NCBI GenBank assembly: GCA_034722275.1
Contig: JAYENW010000009.1
Location: 1 to 14,666 of the forward strand
Length of the DNA: 14,666 bases
DNA from: M55B177 sp034722275
GTDB lineage: Bacteria > Chloroflexota > Dehalococcoidia > GIF9 > AB-539-J10
Direction of reading: 5' to 3'
Within the stretch, counting starts at the first letter, position 1, and each line of letters begins with the position of its first letter. Under the pieces are notes generated by a model. It ran no database searches. It worked only from the letters and a program-made list of their open reading frames with translations, and was not told the origin of the DNA. A program made the translations under genes and the position numbers. This document shows positions 5,488 to 13,274 of the stretch, in pieces.

Positions 5488-6626
5488 TTAAGCGTATTCT
5501 CCTGTTAGCTGTGATACTTCTCTTGTTGCTCATTCCCACCTCTGCCACAGCCAATGGAGACATTTATGTTCTCGATAGCAGCGTAGAAGCACACTTTCCC
5601 AGCGAGCTTGTTTTCCACCTTGATGCCCAGAGCTCCAGTGATATCGTTGCTGCCCGTCTCCATTATCACGTGGAGAAGATGAATTACGCTGAGGTTACCA
5701 GCGAAGGCTGGCCTCATTTTGCCCCGGCAGCCAGGGTTAAGACGAGCTGGGTGTGGGATATGAGAAAGGTGAGCTTACCTCCCGGGGCAAAAGTAAAATA
5801 CTGGTGGACAATTGAAGATAAGGGTGGCAACCGCTTCGCCACCTCTCCCGACACCGTCTATTTCGATGATAATCGCTATGAGTGGCAGAACTTAACGGAT
5901 GATACCATGAGCGGCTTGAATCTTTTTTGGTATGAAGGTAGCACTTCCTTCGCTCAAGAATTGCTGGATGTTTGTGAGGGAGGGCTTGCCAGGCTGTCAA
6001 AGGACACGGGTGTTTATCCACAAAATCCTATCAGGATATATGTCTACGCCTCAAGTAAAGATTTGCGAGGTGCCATGGTCTTCCCCATGGAGTGGACTGG
6101 AGGTGTTGCTTTTACCGAGTTTGGCATAATTGCCATTGGCATCTCGCCAAGCCAGCTTGACTGGGGGAAAGGAGCTTTAGTTCATGAGTTGACACATTTG
6201 ATTGTTCATCAGGCAACCTTCAGCCCTTATAGCAGGCTTCCCACCTGGCTTGATGAAGGGCTTGCTATGTACAATGAAGGTGAACTTGACTCTCAACTTC
6301 GTTCCTGGTTGGATAAGGCTATTTCTGAAGATAAGCTTATTTCGCTGCGCAGCCTGTGCAGCCCCTTTTCTGCTGAGCCTGAGAAGGCCTACCTCTCTTA
6401 TGCTGAAAGCTATAGTCTGGTGGAATACCTTATCAGCAACTACGGTGGGGATAAAATGCTTGAGCTGCTAACTCTTTTCAAGCAGGGCAGTACCTATGAT
6501 GAGGCATTAACCGAAGTTTATGGTTTCGACATAGATGGACTTGACAGCCGCTGGCGGGAGACGCTGAGACCTGAAGGAGTTCTGGCTTCAATTTGCTGTG
6601 CCAATGGCAGGAGCTATATTGGTTGA
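5484..6626 (+). CDS. Secreted gluzincin-type zinc metallopeptidase (peptidase MA-like)
   Basis: The 380-residue protein starts with a signal peptide: MIKR, a Leu-rich core to about residue 18, and a likely cleavage near ATA-NG at 22-25. Residues about 30-130 look like a beta-rich domain. The C-terminal half is a peptidase MA-like domain. It has the zinc site His234-Glu235-x-x-His238 in VHELTH, and the third ligand is probably Glu258 in PTWLDEGLA, about 20 residues later, the gluzincin pattern. It should act outside the membrane; its substrate is unknown. The ATG overlaps the prfB stop (ATGA), which suggests translational coupling. A near-terminal Cys pair (371-372) is seen. The family assignment rests on the motif and its surroundings. 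Confidence 0.85.
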   Translation: MIKRILLLAVILLLLLIPTSATANGDIYVLDSSVEAHFPSELVFHLDAQSSSDIVAARLHYHVEKMNYAEVTSEGWPHFAPAARVKTSWVWDMRKVSLPPGAKVKYWWTIEDKGGNRFATSPDTVYFDDNRYEWQNLTDDTMSGLNLFWYEGSTSFAQELLDVCEGGLARLSKDTGVYPQNPIRIYVYASSKDLRGAMVFPMEWTGGVAFTEFGIIAIGISPSQLDWGKGALVHELTHLIVHQATFSPYSRLPTWLDEGLAMYNEGELDSQLRSWLDKAISEDKLISLRSLCSPFSAEPEKAYLSYAESYSLVEYLISNYGGDKMLELLTLFKQGSTYDEALTEVYGFDIDGLDSRWRETLRPEGVLASICCANGRSYIG

Positions 6627-6680
6627 ACCTGGTGAGATAAGATGGGAATAAGGTAGGAATTTCTTGGTACTGAGGCAGCG

Positions 6681-7784
6681 ATGGCAGAATCTGGAAATGT
6701 AAGCACGGTTTTCTTTTTTCAATATGGCGGTAGAGGTTTCCTTGGGGGACTGAGAAGGCTTTTCTCCAAGATATCCCATGTTGTCTCTCCTGGTGATACA
6801 GTGGCAGTTAAAGTTCACATGGGAGAATATGGCGGCAGCACTTATCTCCGCCCGGCATTTGTGCGCCGAGTCTGTGACCTGATTAAAGAAGTTGGGGGCA
6901 GGCCGTTTGTCACTGATACCACCACGCTTTACCCCTTGAGGAGATTCACTGCCAGTCAATATCTGGCCACGGCAGCCTTCAATGGCTTCACCAGGGAATC
7001 ACTGGGTGCTCCCGTAGTCATCGCCGATGGTGAGGAGGGCTACGATGGTGAATGGGTAAACATTCACAGGAAGGTTTCGGATTGCACCCTGAATAGGATA
7101 AAGATAGCTAGGAAAGTCTTCAACGCCGATTGCCTCATAATCCTGTCCCATGTTAAAGGGCACGAGCTCTCAGGTTTTGGCGCTTCTATTAAAAACCTGG
7201 CTATGGGGTGTGTCACCAAAGAGTCCAAGGCGGCTCAACATGAAGTGGCTCGAGCTGAAATTGACCTTGCCGAGTGCACTGGGTGTGGAGACTGTGTTGA
7301 AGCCTGTCCCTTCGAAGCCTTGTCCGTTGTTGATGAGAAAGTAGAGCGCGATGATAAGAAGTGCATGAACTGCAACAATTGCCTTTATGTCTGCTCTCAA
7401 AAAGCTCTATATTTACCTTCCCACGCCAAGGAGAGGTTTCAGGTCTATCTGGCTCATGTTGCTGACGGAGTGCTGAACCAATTCAAAAATAAGGTGGCTT
7501 TTATCAATTTCGTTCAGGATGTGACCCCGTTGTGCGACTGTGCGGTCCCTTCAGGCTTGTCCATAGTTCCCGACGTCGGCATACTCGCCTCCACTGATGT
7601 GGTGGCTGTTGATAGAGCATCCCTGGATTTAATCGCCAAAATGAAGCCTATAGGGGAATACAGCCAGATGGCATCGCCCGATATATTTGGGAAAATACAT
7701 GGGACGGACAGTTCAGTCCAGATTCGAACTGCTCATGAACTGGGGTTGGGCAATATGGTGTATGAATTATCACAGGTGAAATAG
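6681..7784 (+). CDS. DUF362 protein with two 4Fe-4S ferredoxin motifs
   Basis: The 367-residue protein belongs to the DUF362 family. It has conserved stretches VAVKVHMGEYGGSTYLRP (about 42-58), TDTTTLY (about 78-84) and LSHVKGHELSGFGASIKNLAMG (about 155-176). A bacterial ferredoxin domain is inserted, with clusters Cys199-x2-Cys202-x2-Cys205-x3-Cys209-Pro and Cys228-x2-Cys231-x2-Cys234-x3-Cys238. DUF362 then resumes, with the VPDVGILASTDVVAVDRAS stretch. It is presumably cytoplasmic and redox-active; the reaction is not established for this family. GAGG lies 7 nt or so before the ATG. One base separates its stop from the DUF1893 start, so the two are almost certainly made together. Confidence 0.92.
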   Translation: MAESGNVSTVFFFQYGGRGFLGGLRRLFSKISHVVSPGDTVAVKVHMGEYGGSTYLRPAFVRRVCDLIKEVGGRPFVTDTTTLYPLRRFTASQYLATAAFNGFTRESLGAPVVIADGEEGYDGEWVNIHRKVSDCTLNRIKIARKVFNADCLIILSHVKGHELSGFGASIKNLAMGCVTKESKAAQHEVARAEIDLAECTGCGDCVEACPFEALSVVDEKVERDDKKCMNCNNCLYVCSQKALYLPSHAKERFQVYLAHVADGVLNQFKNKVAFINFVQDVTPLCDCAVPSGLSIVPDVGILASTDVVAVDRASLDLIAKMKPIGEYSQMASPDIFGKIHGTDSSVQIRTAHELGLGNMVYELSQVK

Positions 7785-7785
7785 C

Positions 7786-8211
7786 ATGAAAGACCTCGAG
7801 CTGGCTTGCCGCATCTGGCGAGAAGAGAAGCTGAATCTGGTTGTGGTGAAGAAAGGGGAGACATTGGTAAGCTCCAGGGATAGAGGTATATATCCTCTGT
7901 TTAAAACTGTATTGGACAAAGGAGGTAGTCTCACCGGTGCGGCGGTGGCTGACCGAATAGTAGGCTCGGCAGCAGCTATGCTCTGTCTCTATGCTGGCGT
8001 GGCTTCAGCATATGCCGGCACGGCGAGTCAAAAGGCGTTGGATTTACTGAAAGAGCAGGGAGTGGATGTTGTCAGTGATAGCGTTGTTCCTTATATCCTG
8101 AATCACGATGGCACTGATTTATGTCCCTTTGAGAAGCTGGCACAGAATATCAGTAACCCATCCCAACTGTTCTCAGCCTTAGAGTCTTTTTTTGCTGGGG
8201 GTAACCGATGA
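7786..8211 (+). CDS. DUF1893 domain protein
   Basis: This 141-residue protein matches the DUF1893 pattern throughout. It has an N-terminal LNLVVVKKGETLVSS strand pair, a central GAAVADRIVGSAAAMLCLYAGV helix, an AYAGTASQKALDLLKEQG segment, and a conserved DLCPFEKLA near the end. I recall that the family, typified by a Thermotoga protein, adopts a cytidine-deaminase-like fold. No full zinc-deaminase signature (HAE plus PCxxC) is visible here, so deaminase activity should not be assumed. The ribosome site AGGTGA is inside the end of the DUF362 gene, and the stop overlaps the next gene's ATG. Function is unknown; strict linkage to DUF362 suggests a joint role. Confidence 0.85.
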   Translation: MKDLELACRIWREEKLNLVVVKKGETLVSSRDRGIYPLFKTVLDKGGSLTGAAVADRIVGSAAAMLCLYAGVASAYAGTASQKALDLLKEQGVDVVSDSVVPYILNHDGTDLCPFEKLAQNISNPSQLFSALESFFAGGNR

Positions 8212-9800
8212 AAAGAGCCTGGCAATTTGTAGCGCTGCCTCTCCTTGTTTGTGCTTTATTGCTTTTGCCCATGGCTGGCTGCCAGCTGGCTCCATCTTCG
8301 GCAACACATGAAGCCCTCAATCTCTGGGACATTGGGCCAATAACGCTCGACCCGGCAGTCTCTAACGAGATGACCTCTCATAGTTATGTTATGCAAATCT
8401 TCAGCGGCCTGGTTCGCCTTGACAATGAGCTGGAAGTCGTGCCTGATATTGCCGAGAGTTGGCAGAAAAGCGAGGATGGTAAAACTTACACCTTCTATCT
8501 TCGCCAGGGGGTGAAGTTTCATGATGGCAGAGAGGTCAAAGCTGCTGATTTCAAGTATTCCTGGGAGCGAGCTTGTGATCCTCAAACCCATTCTTTAACC
8601 GCGGCTGCTTATTTGAGTGATATTGTTGGTGCCAAAGATATGCTGGCAGGCAGGGCGGAGGGAATCCGTGGAATCAGAGTTATTGATGATTATACTCTCG
8701 AAGTCACCATTGATGCCCCCAAGGCTTATTTCCTCTGCAAGCTAACTTATCCCACGGCTTTTGTTGTGGATAAGACGAATGTGGAGTCCGGGAAAGATTG
8801 GTGGCGCCGGCCCAATGGCACAGGCCCTTTCAAATTGAAGAAGTGGGAAGCTGGCAATATTTTAACTCTGGAGCGGAACGAACTCTATTATGGCGAACTG
8901 GCTAAACTCAGTCAGGTCTCCTTTCATCTTTTATCGGGCATGCCTATGGCCTTGTATGAGAAAGGTGAAATTGATGTCACGCCCATTTCCAGCAGCTATA
9001 TTGACCTGGTCGAAGATAAAGCCAGCCCATTTCACCATGAGCTGGCGATAACTCCTGAGCTCAGCCTTGATTATATTGGGTTTAATACTGCCAGGCCTCC
9101 CTTTGATGATGTCAATGTGCGCCGTGCTTTCTGTCATGCGGTAAATAAGGAACGAATTGCGGCACTTACCCTGAGAGGCATGGTAGAGGTAGCTCAGGGC
9201 ATTTTACCTCCAGGCATGCCTGGCTACAATGAAGACATCGTGGGGCTGGATTATGATGTGGACAGGGCAAAAGCGCTTATCGCCGCCTCAAAATATAAGG
9301 ATGCTTCCAACTTGCCGCCCATCACGATCACCATCTCCGGTTATGGCGGCTATATTCCAGATTATCTGGGAGCCATCATACAAGAATGGCGAGAGAATCT
9401 CGGCGTCGAGGTATCGGTAAGGCAACTGGAGACGGAAAATTTTCTGTATAACTTGAAACAAGAGAAGGATGAAATGTTTGTGCTGGGCTGGGTTGCTGAC
9501 TACCCTGACCCGCAAAATTTCCTGGACAACCTCTTTTATACTGGTGCCGAGAACAACATTTTTGAATATAGCAATCCTGAGCTGGATGCCTTACTGGATA
9601 GGGCGGGTGTGGAGCAGGATAGCTCTCTTCGCCTGGACATGTATCAGGAAGCTGAACAAATTATAGTTGATGAAGCTCCCTGCCTGCCTTTGTGTTTTGA
9701 CGAAAATTATATCCTCATCAAGCCTTATGTCAGGAATTATAAGCTCAATCCCCTGGGCATCCCCGACCTGAGTAAAGTATATTTAGAGTCTGGTAGCTAG
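8208..9800 (+). CDS. Oligopeptide-type ABC transporter solute-binding lipoprotein
   Basis: The 530-residue protein has a lipoprotein signal (MKRAW, a hydrophobic core, then the lipobox LPMAGC with Cys25 as lipid attachment site) and a full family-5 solute-binding domain. Typical stretches are the LDPAVSNE start, GLVRLDNELEVVPDIAESW, and YTFYLRQGVKFHDGREVKAADFKYSWERA (each part recognisable on its own). Further on come NGTGPFKLKKW, RRAFCHAVNKE and LGWVADYPDPQNFLDNLFY. It should capture peptides or similar solutes outside the membrane and pass them to an ABC permease. No permease or ATPase gene is nearby, so it is an orphan here. The ATG overlaps the DUF1893 stop, and GGGGG lies 7 nt upstream. 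Confidence 0.93.
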   Translation: MKRAWQFVALPLLVCALLLLPMAGCQLAPSSATHEALNLWDIGPITLDPAVSNEMTSHSYVMQIFSGLVRLDNELEVVPDIAESWQKSEDGKTYTFYLRQGVKFHDGREVKAADFKYSWERACDPQTHSLTAAAYLSDIVGAKDMLAGRAEGIRGIRVIDDYTLEVTIDAPKAYFLCKLTYPTAFVVDKTNVESGKDWWRRPNGTGPFKLKKWEAGNILTLERNELYYGELAKLSQVSFHLLSGMPMALYEKGEIDVTPISSSYIDLVEDKASPFHHELAITPELSLDYIGFNTARPPFDDVNVRRAFCHAVNKERIAALTLRGMVEVAQGILPPGMPGYNEDIVGLDYDVDRAKALIAASKYKDASNLPPITITISGYGGYIPDYLGAIIQEWRENLGVEVSVRQLETENFLYNLKQEKDEMFVLGWVADYPDPQNFLDNLFYTGAENNIFEYSNPELDALLDRAGVEQDSSLRLDMYQEAEQIIVDEAPCLPLCFDENYILIKPYVRNYKLNPLGIPDLSKVYLESGS

Positions 9801-9924
9801 CCTGGCGTAATCCAGGAGTCATCTGCCAGGTGAATTGATGCCATGACAGCGCGAGTTGAGATAATGTATTCACTTTCTTACATCACTGGAATATTATAAA
9901 CTATTGTAAGCCCTGGAGAGGAAG
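9801..9924. other. Intergenic gap with hairpin and AT-rich promoter-like stretch
   Basis: CCTGGC (9801-9806) can pair with GCCAGG (9825-9830) or, in part, with CCAGG (9812-9816). No T-run follows, so this is not a convincing terminator. Further on TATAAA (9895-9900) could be a -10 box, but I find no good -35 at proper spacing. It may carry the promoter of the GlcG-CoaE fusion gene; nothing stronger can be said. Confidence 0.35.
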
Positions 9925-10911
9925 ATGGATTTAGAGAAGGCATTCAAGATTATTGGGGCAGGGATAAAGAACGCTGAAAAGAGGAGTGTCCCGTGCAGCA
10001 TTGCAGTGGTTGATGAAACTGGTGCTTTGCTTGCTTTGGCCAGGATGGATGGGGTTCCCACCTCCAGTATGGACTCTGCCAGGGAAAAGGCCTGGCTGGC
10101 CTGGCTACTGAAAAAACCAAGCTCCGAAGTACTCAGGTGTGGCACCTTTATAGTGCCCATAGCTGGTGGTTTGCCTATCGAAACTGATAAAGGGATTATT
10201 GGTGGTGTTGGCGTGAGTGGTGGAAAGCCTGAGGATGACATCGTCATTTGTAAAGCGGCGCTAGCTGCACTTGAAAAGCCTTTGAAAAAGCCGATGAGGG
10301 TAGTTCTTACAGGCAGCATTTCCACAGGCAAAAGCACAGCAGCTAAATTTTTCGAACAACTGGGCGCTCACATTACCGACTGGGATGCTATGGCACGAGA
10401 ACTGATGCGCCCTCAATCGCTAATCTGGAAAAGGTTATCGAGATATTTTGGCCCTTCAATATTTAATGAAGATTCCACGGTCAATGCCAAAAAGCTTGGT
10501 GAGATAGTGTTTAATGACCCTGAGAAGTTGGATGAACTGGGACGGATGACACATGATGATATGTGTGACGAAGCAGAGAGAAGGGCAGAAGGAATAAAGT
10601 TATCTCACCCCGATAGCATTATCATCGATGATGTGGCTATTGTCCATTATGAAGGCTTTCACCGTCTCTTATCTCATGCGGATAAGGTAGTTGTGGTTTA
10701 CGCCAGCCAGGAGACACAGATTGAAAGGCTCGAAGCCAGGGGTTTTAACACAGACGAAGTGATGAAAAGAATAAGACCGCAGGAAGAGCAAATTCCCTTA
10801 AGCAAGAAGATGGAATTTGCCGATTTTGTTATTTATAATGATGGTTCTCTTGAAGAGCTGAAGAGGCAAGTAGAGAGAGTTTACCAAGAATTACTGAAGT
10901 TGAAAGGCTAA
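9925..10911 (+). CDS. GlcG/HbpS domain fused to dephospho-CoA kinase
   Basis: The 328-residue protein joins two domains in one frame. Residues 1-119 are a full GlcG/HbpS (DUF336) domain: SIAVVDETGALLALARMDG, SAREKAWLAW, then GGLPIETDKGIIGGVGVSGG and a final helix. Some family members bind heme or cobalamin-like ligands. Residues 124-328 are a dephospho-CoA kinase, which makes coenzyme A from dephospho-CoA and ATP. It has a Walker A GSISTGKST (130-138), the acid pair Asp152/Asp154 in TDWDAMAREL, His210, Arg268 and Arg272 in QIERLEAR, Gln286 and the ADFVIYNDGS end. Some motifs diverge: the usual Arg of the dR-x-x-L motif is Ala188, HP is HD, and PLLFE is replaced by AIVHYE. The ribosome site GGAGAGG precedes the ATG. 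The join falls exactly where a free CoaE would start (Met124). Confidence 0.9.
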   Translation: MDLEKAFKIIGAGIKNAEKRSVPCSIAVVDETGALLALARMDGVPTSSMDSAREKAWLAWLLKKPSSEVLRCGTFIVPIAGGLPIETDKGIIGGVGVSGGKPEDDIVICKAALAALEKPLKKPMRVVLTGSISTGKSTAAKFFEQLGAHITDWDAMARELMRPQSLIWKRLSRYFGPSIFNEDSTVNAKKLGEIVFNDPEKLDELGRMTHDDMCDEAERRAEGIKLSHPDSIIIDDVAIVHYEGFHRLLSHADKVVVVYASQETQIERLEARGFNTDEVMKRIRPQEEQIPLSKKMEFADFVIYNDGSLEELKRQVERVYQELLKLKG

Positions 10912-10914
10912 AAC

Positions 10915-11694
10915 ATGGCGCAAGATAGATGGAAGATGGAAGGGGAATGGGGAGTGCCAGCCAGGAAATTGGAGGCGCTCCTGAGGCTGAAATCCTTTCC
11001 AGTGGCTTTCAAGTTTCTCAAAAGTCCCGAAGAACTTAAAACAAATAAGTGGCTGCGGAGGTTCGAGAAAAAGATGCTTCTTTGCCAGTTGGTCACGATT
11101 GTGCGTGATTTTGATTGGACTATAGGGGTGGACAAAGATGGGCTTTTCCCAAGATGCGCTGCTATATTAGGCCTGGTTGATATGGCTGAAAATGCGGGAA
11201 AGGGTTCTGTGGGGAGCTTCTTCTGTAAAACGGAGGAGGATGCCAGGAAGTATGAGGATTCAATTATCAGAATTCCACGGGGGAAGCACGAGGCTTTGAT
11301 TTTGGCTCCCCTGGTATATAATTCTTTTCCACCAGACCTGATTTTGATTTATGCCAATCCAGCGCAGATGACTTTGCTGATAAATGCTATCCAGTTTGAA
11401 GATTATGAATGTCTTCAGTTCTCCTTTGTTGGTGAAAGCTCTTGCTCTGATGCCATAGCGCGATGTTACTCGACAGGGAAACCATCTCTCACCATTCCTT
11501 GCTATGGGGAGAGAAGATACGGCCATACCCAGGATGACGAGCTTATGATAGCTCTTATGCCGCAGACATTACTTAAAGCGGTAAAGAATCTGGAGGAACT
11601 TTATAAAAGAGGTATCAGATATCCCATTGCCTATTATGGAGCTCAAATTGAGGCGGCTGAGGAACTTAGAAGAATTTATCCCTTTTACAGGTAA
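10915..11694 (+). CDS. DUF169 family protein
   Basis: The 259-residue protein matches DUF169 (COG2043 type). It has KSFPVAFKFL near the start, the conserved Cys57 in LLCQLV and Cys81 in PRCAAILGL, then PPDLILIYANPAQMTLLINA (about 139-158) and CSDAIARCYSTGKPSLTIPC (about 177-196). There is no signal peptide or membrane segment. Cysteines recur at family-conserved places, which hints at metal or cofactor binding. The biochemical role of the family is not established. It starts 3 nt after the GlcG-CoaE stop, so both are probably one operon. The AmrS promoter overlaps its last codons. Confidence 0.85.
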   Translation: MAQDRWKMEGEWGVPARKLEALLRLKSFPVAFKFLKSPEELKTNKWLRRFEKKMLLCQLVTIVRDFDWTIGVDKDGLFPRCAAILGLVDMAENAGKGSVGSFFCKTEEDARKYEDSIIRIPRGKHEALILAPLVYNSFPPDLILIYANPAQMTLLINAIQFEDYECLQFSFVGESSCSDAIARCYSTGKPSLTIPCYGERRYGHTQDDELMIALMPQTLLKAVKNLEELYKRGIRYPIAYYGAQIEAAEELRRIYPFYR

Positions 11695-11711
11695 ATTTAC
11701 GATGGTATAAT
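11684..11711 (+). promoter_or_regulatory. Strong sigma70-like promoter before the radical SAM gene
   Basis: TTTACA (11684-11689, 5/6) is followed by a 16-bp spacer and a perfect TATAAT (11706-11711). The -35 lies inside the last codons of the DUF169 gene. The predicted start near 11718 leaves a leader of only about 10 nt before the ATG at 11728, overlapping the AGGG ribosome site. The boxes are good, but the very short leader leaves doubt. Confidence 0.5.
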
Positions 11712-11727
11712 AGCCCAGGGTTGGTTG

Positions 11728-12744
11728 ATGGAGAAAGAGGCGCTGCTTTATGAAAAGCTCCCCGGCGGCAGGGTGAAATGTCATGTCTGTCCCTGGAGAT
11801 GTGTCATTAATCCTGACAAACTCGGTGTTTGTCGTGTTCGCCTCAACCGGGGAGGCGAGTTATATGCCCTCAATTATGCTGAAGTATCCTCAGTAGCAGC
11901 CGACCATATCGAGAAAAAGCCTCTGTTTCACTTCTTTCCCGGCACCTTTGCCTTTTCACTGGGCACCTGGGGGTGTAACTTTCATTGTCAGGACTGCCAG
12001 AACTGGGAGATTGCCTGTGTGGATATTCCCTCCACTTCACAGCGGTTATCGCCTGAAAGAGAAATAGAGCTGGCTAAGAAATATGGTTGTGCTGGAATCG
12101 CCTGGACCTACAATGAACCCACAATCTGGTTTGAATATACTCTGGACTCAGCCAGGCTTGCCAGGGAAAATGGCCTGTACACTGTTTATGTTACCAATGG
12201 CTATATTACGCCTGAAGCTCTCGATACAATAGGTCCTTACCTTGATGCCTGGAGAGTGGATATCAAGGGTTTCAGCGATAAGTTTTACCGCCAGTTAGCT
12301 AAAATCTCCAATTGGAAAACTATTCTTGATATGGCCAGGCGAGCTAAGGAGAAGTGGGGTATGCATGTTGAAGTAGTAACCAACATTATTCCTACAATGA
12401 ATGATGATGAACAACAGCTCGAAGGCATTGCCTCCTGGATTCGAGATAACCTGGGGGAACTTACACCCTGGCATGTAACCCGTTTTTACCCCATGCACAA
12501 CTTAACTCATCTGCCACCAACTCCTGTATCAACTCTGGAAAAGGCTTACAAGATAGGTAAAGAAACGGGGCTGAAGTTTGTTTATCTGGGGAATGTGCCA
12601 GGACATGAATATGAGAATACTCTGTGCTATTCCTGCGGCAAGCTGGTTGTTCGCCGCATTGGCCATGATACCCAGGTGCTGGGGTTGGATGGCTCAAAGT
12701 GCAAATTTTGCGGTGCTGAGCTTAATTTCAGGGGGGAATTATGA
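11728..12744 (+). CDS. amrS: AmmeMemoRadiSam system radical SAM enzyme
   Basis: The 338-residue radical SAM protein has its 4Fe-4S ligands in Cys83-x3-Cys87-x2-Cys90 (GTWGCNFHCQDCQNWE). The family's extra cysteines are also seen: Cys18, Cys21, Cys25 and Cys35 at the N-terminus, and Cys300/Cys303 and Cys325/Cys328 at the C-terminus, probably for zinc or more clusters. WTYNEPTIWFEY and the TNGYITPEALD segment are typical. The enzyme would cleave S-adenosylmethionine to start a radical reaction on an unknown substrate; partners are AMMECR1 and Memo-family proteins. A TTG lies directly before the ATG. I chose the ATG because the AGGG site sits 7 nt ahead of it. The last 4 nt overlap the AMMECR1 gene. 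Confidence 0.93.
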   Translation: MEKEALLYEKLPGGRVKCHVCPWRCVINPDKLGVCRVRLNRGGELYALNYAEVSSVAADHIEKKPLFHFFPGTFAFSLGTWGCNFHCQDCQNWEIACVDIPSTSQRLSPEREIELAKKYGCAGIAWTYNEPTIWFEYTLDSARLARENGLYTVYVTNGYITPEALDTIGPYLDAWRVDIKGFSDKFYRQLAKISNWKTILDMARRAKEKWGMHVEVVTNIIPTMNDDEQQLEGIASWIRDNLGELTPWHVTRFYPMHNLTHLPPTPVSTLEKAYKIGKETGLKFVYLGNVPGHEYENTLCYSCGKLVVRRIGHDTQVLGLDGSKCKFCGAELNFRGEL

Positions 12745-13259
12745 AAGAAGAACTTCATCCCATCATAAAACTAGCTCGAGAAACAGTGGAGAGCTATGTC
12801 CGTGAAAAGAAGATACACGAGCCCAAGGAGCTCACTCCTGAGATGCAGGAGCGTGCCGGCGTCTTCGTTTCCCTTCATAAACACGGTGAATTGAGAGGCT
12901 GCATCGGCACCTTCGAACCCACCAAGGAAAATGTGTCTCAAGAAATCATAAACAACGCTATCAGCTCAGCTACGATGGACCCTCGTTTCCCGCCAGTGAC
13001 CTCTTCTGAGCTGGACGACCTGGAGTATAGTGTGGATATCCTTACCAGGCCAGAAGCTGTGGAGGATGTAAAACAGCTTGACCCTGAGGAATATGGTGTC
13101 ATTGTTGAGAGTGGTTTCAGACGTGGGTTATTGCTTCCTGACCTGGAAGGTGTTGACAGCGTTGAGGAGCAGATTGCCATCTGCCGCCTCAAGGCAGGAA
13201 TTCCTTATGATGAACCTGTTAATCTCTATCGTTTCCAGGTGAAGAGATTCAAGGAATAG
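12741..13259 (+). CDS. amrA: AMMECR1-domain protein (AmmeMemoRadiSam protein A)
   Basis: The 172-residue protein is a full AMMECR1 domain. It has the signature LRGCIGT (51-57), then ISSATMDPRFPPVTSSELDD (about 74-93), LEYSVDILTRPE, YGVIVESGFRRGLLLPDLEG and a final VNLYRFQV. The invariant Cys54 in the signature may be functional. The ATG overlaps the radical SAM stop (ATGA), with AGGGGGG upstream. The third usual partner, the Memo-like dioxygenase-fold protein, is not in the window. The gene converges on the leftward lipoprotein gene with only 15 bp between them, and no terminator is visible there. Confidence 0.94.
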   Translation: MKEELHPIIKLARETVESYVREKKIHEPKELTPEMQERAGVFVSLHKHGELRGCIGTFEPTKENVSQEIINNAISSATMDPRFPPVTSSELDDLEYSVDILTRPEAVEDVKQLDPEEYGVIVESGFRRGLLLPDLEGVDSVEEQIAICRLKAGIPYDEPVNLYRFQVKRFKE

Positions 13260-13274
13260 AGGAGCAAGTTTACC

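Noticed and set aside
9801..9830. Hairpin after the solute-binding protein gene as a terminator
   Set aside because: The stem is only 6 bp with a long loop and has no following T-run.
11725..11727. TTG as start of the radical SAM gene
   Set aside because: The ATG that follows directly has better spacing from the AGGG site and is the more common start codon.
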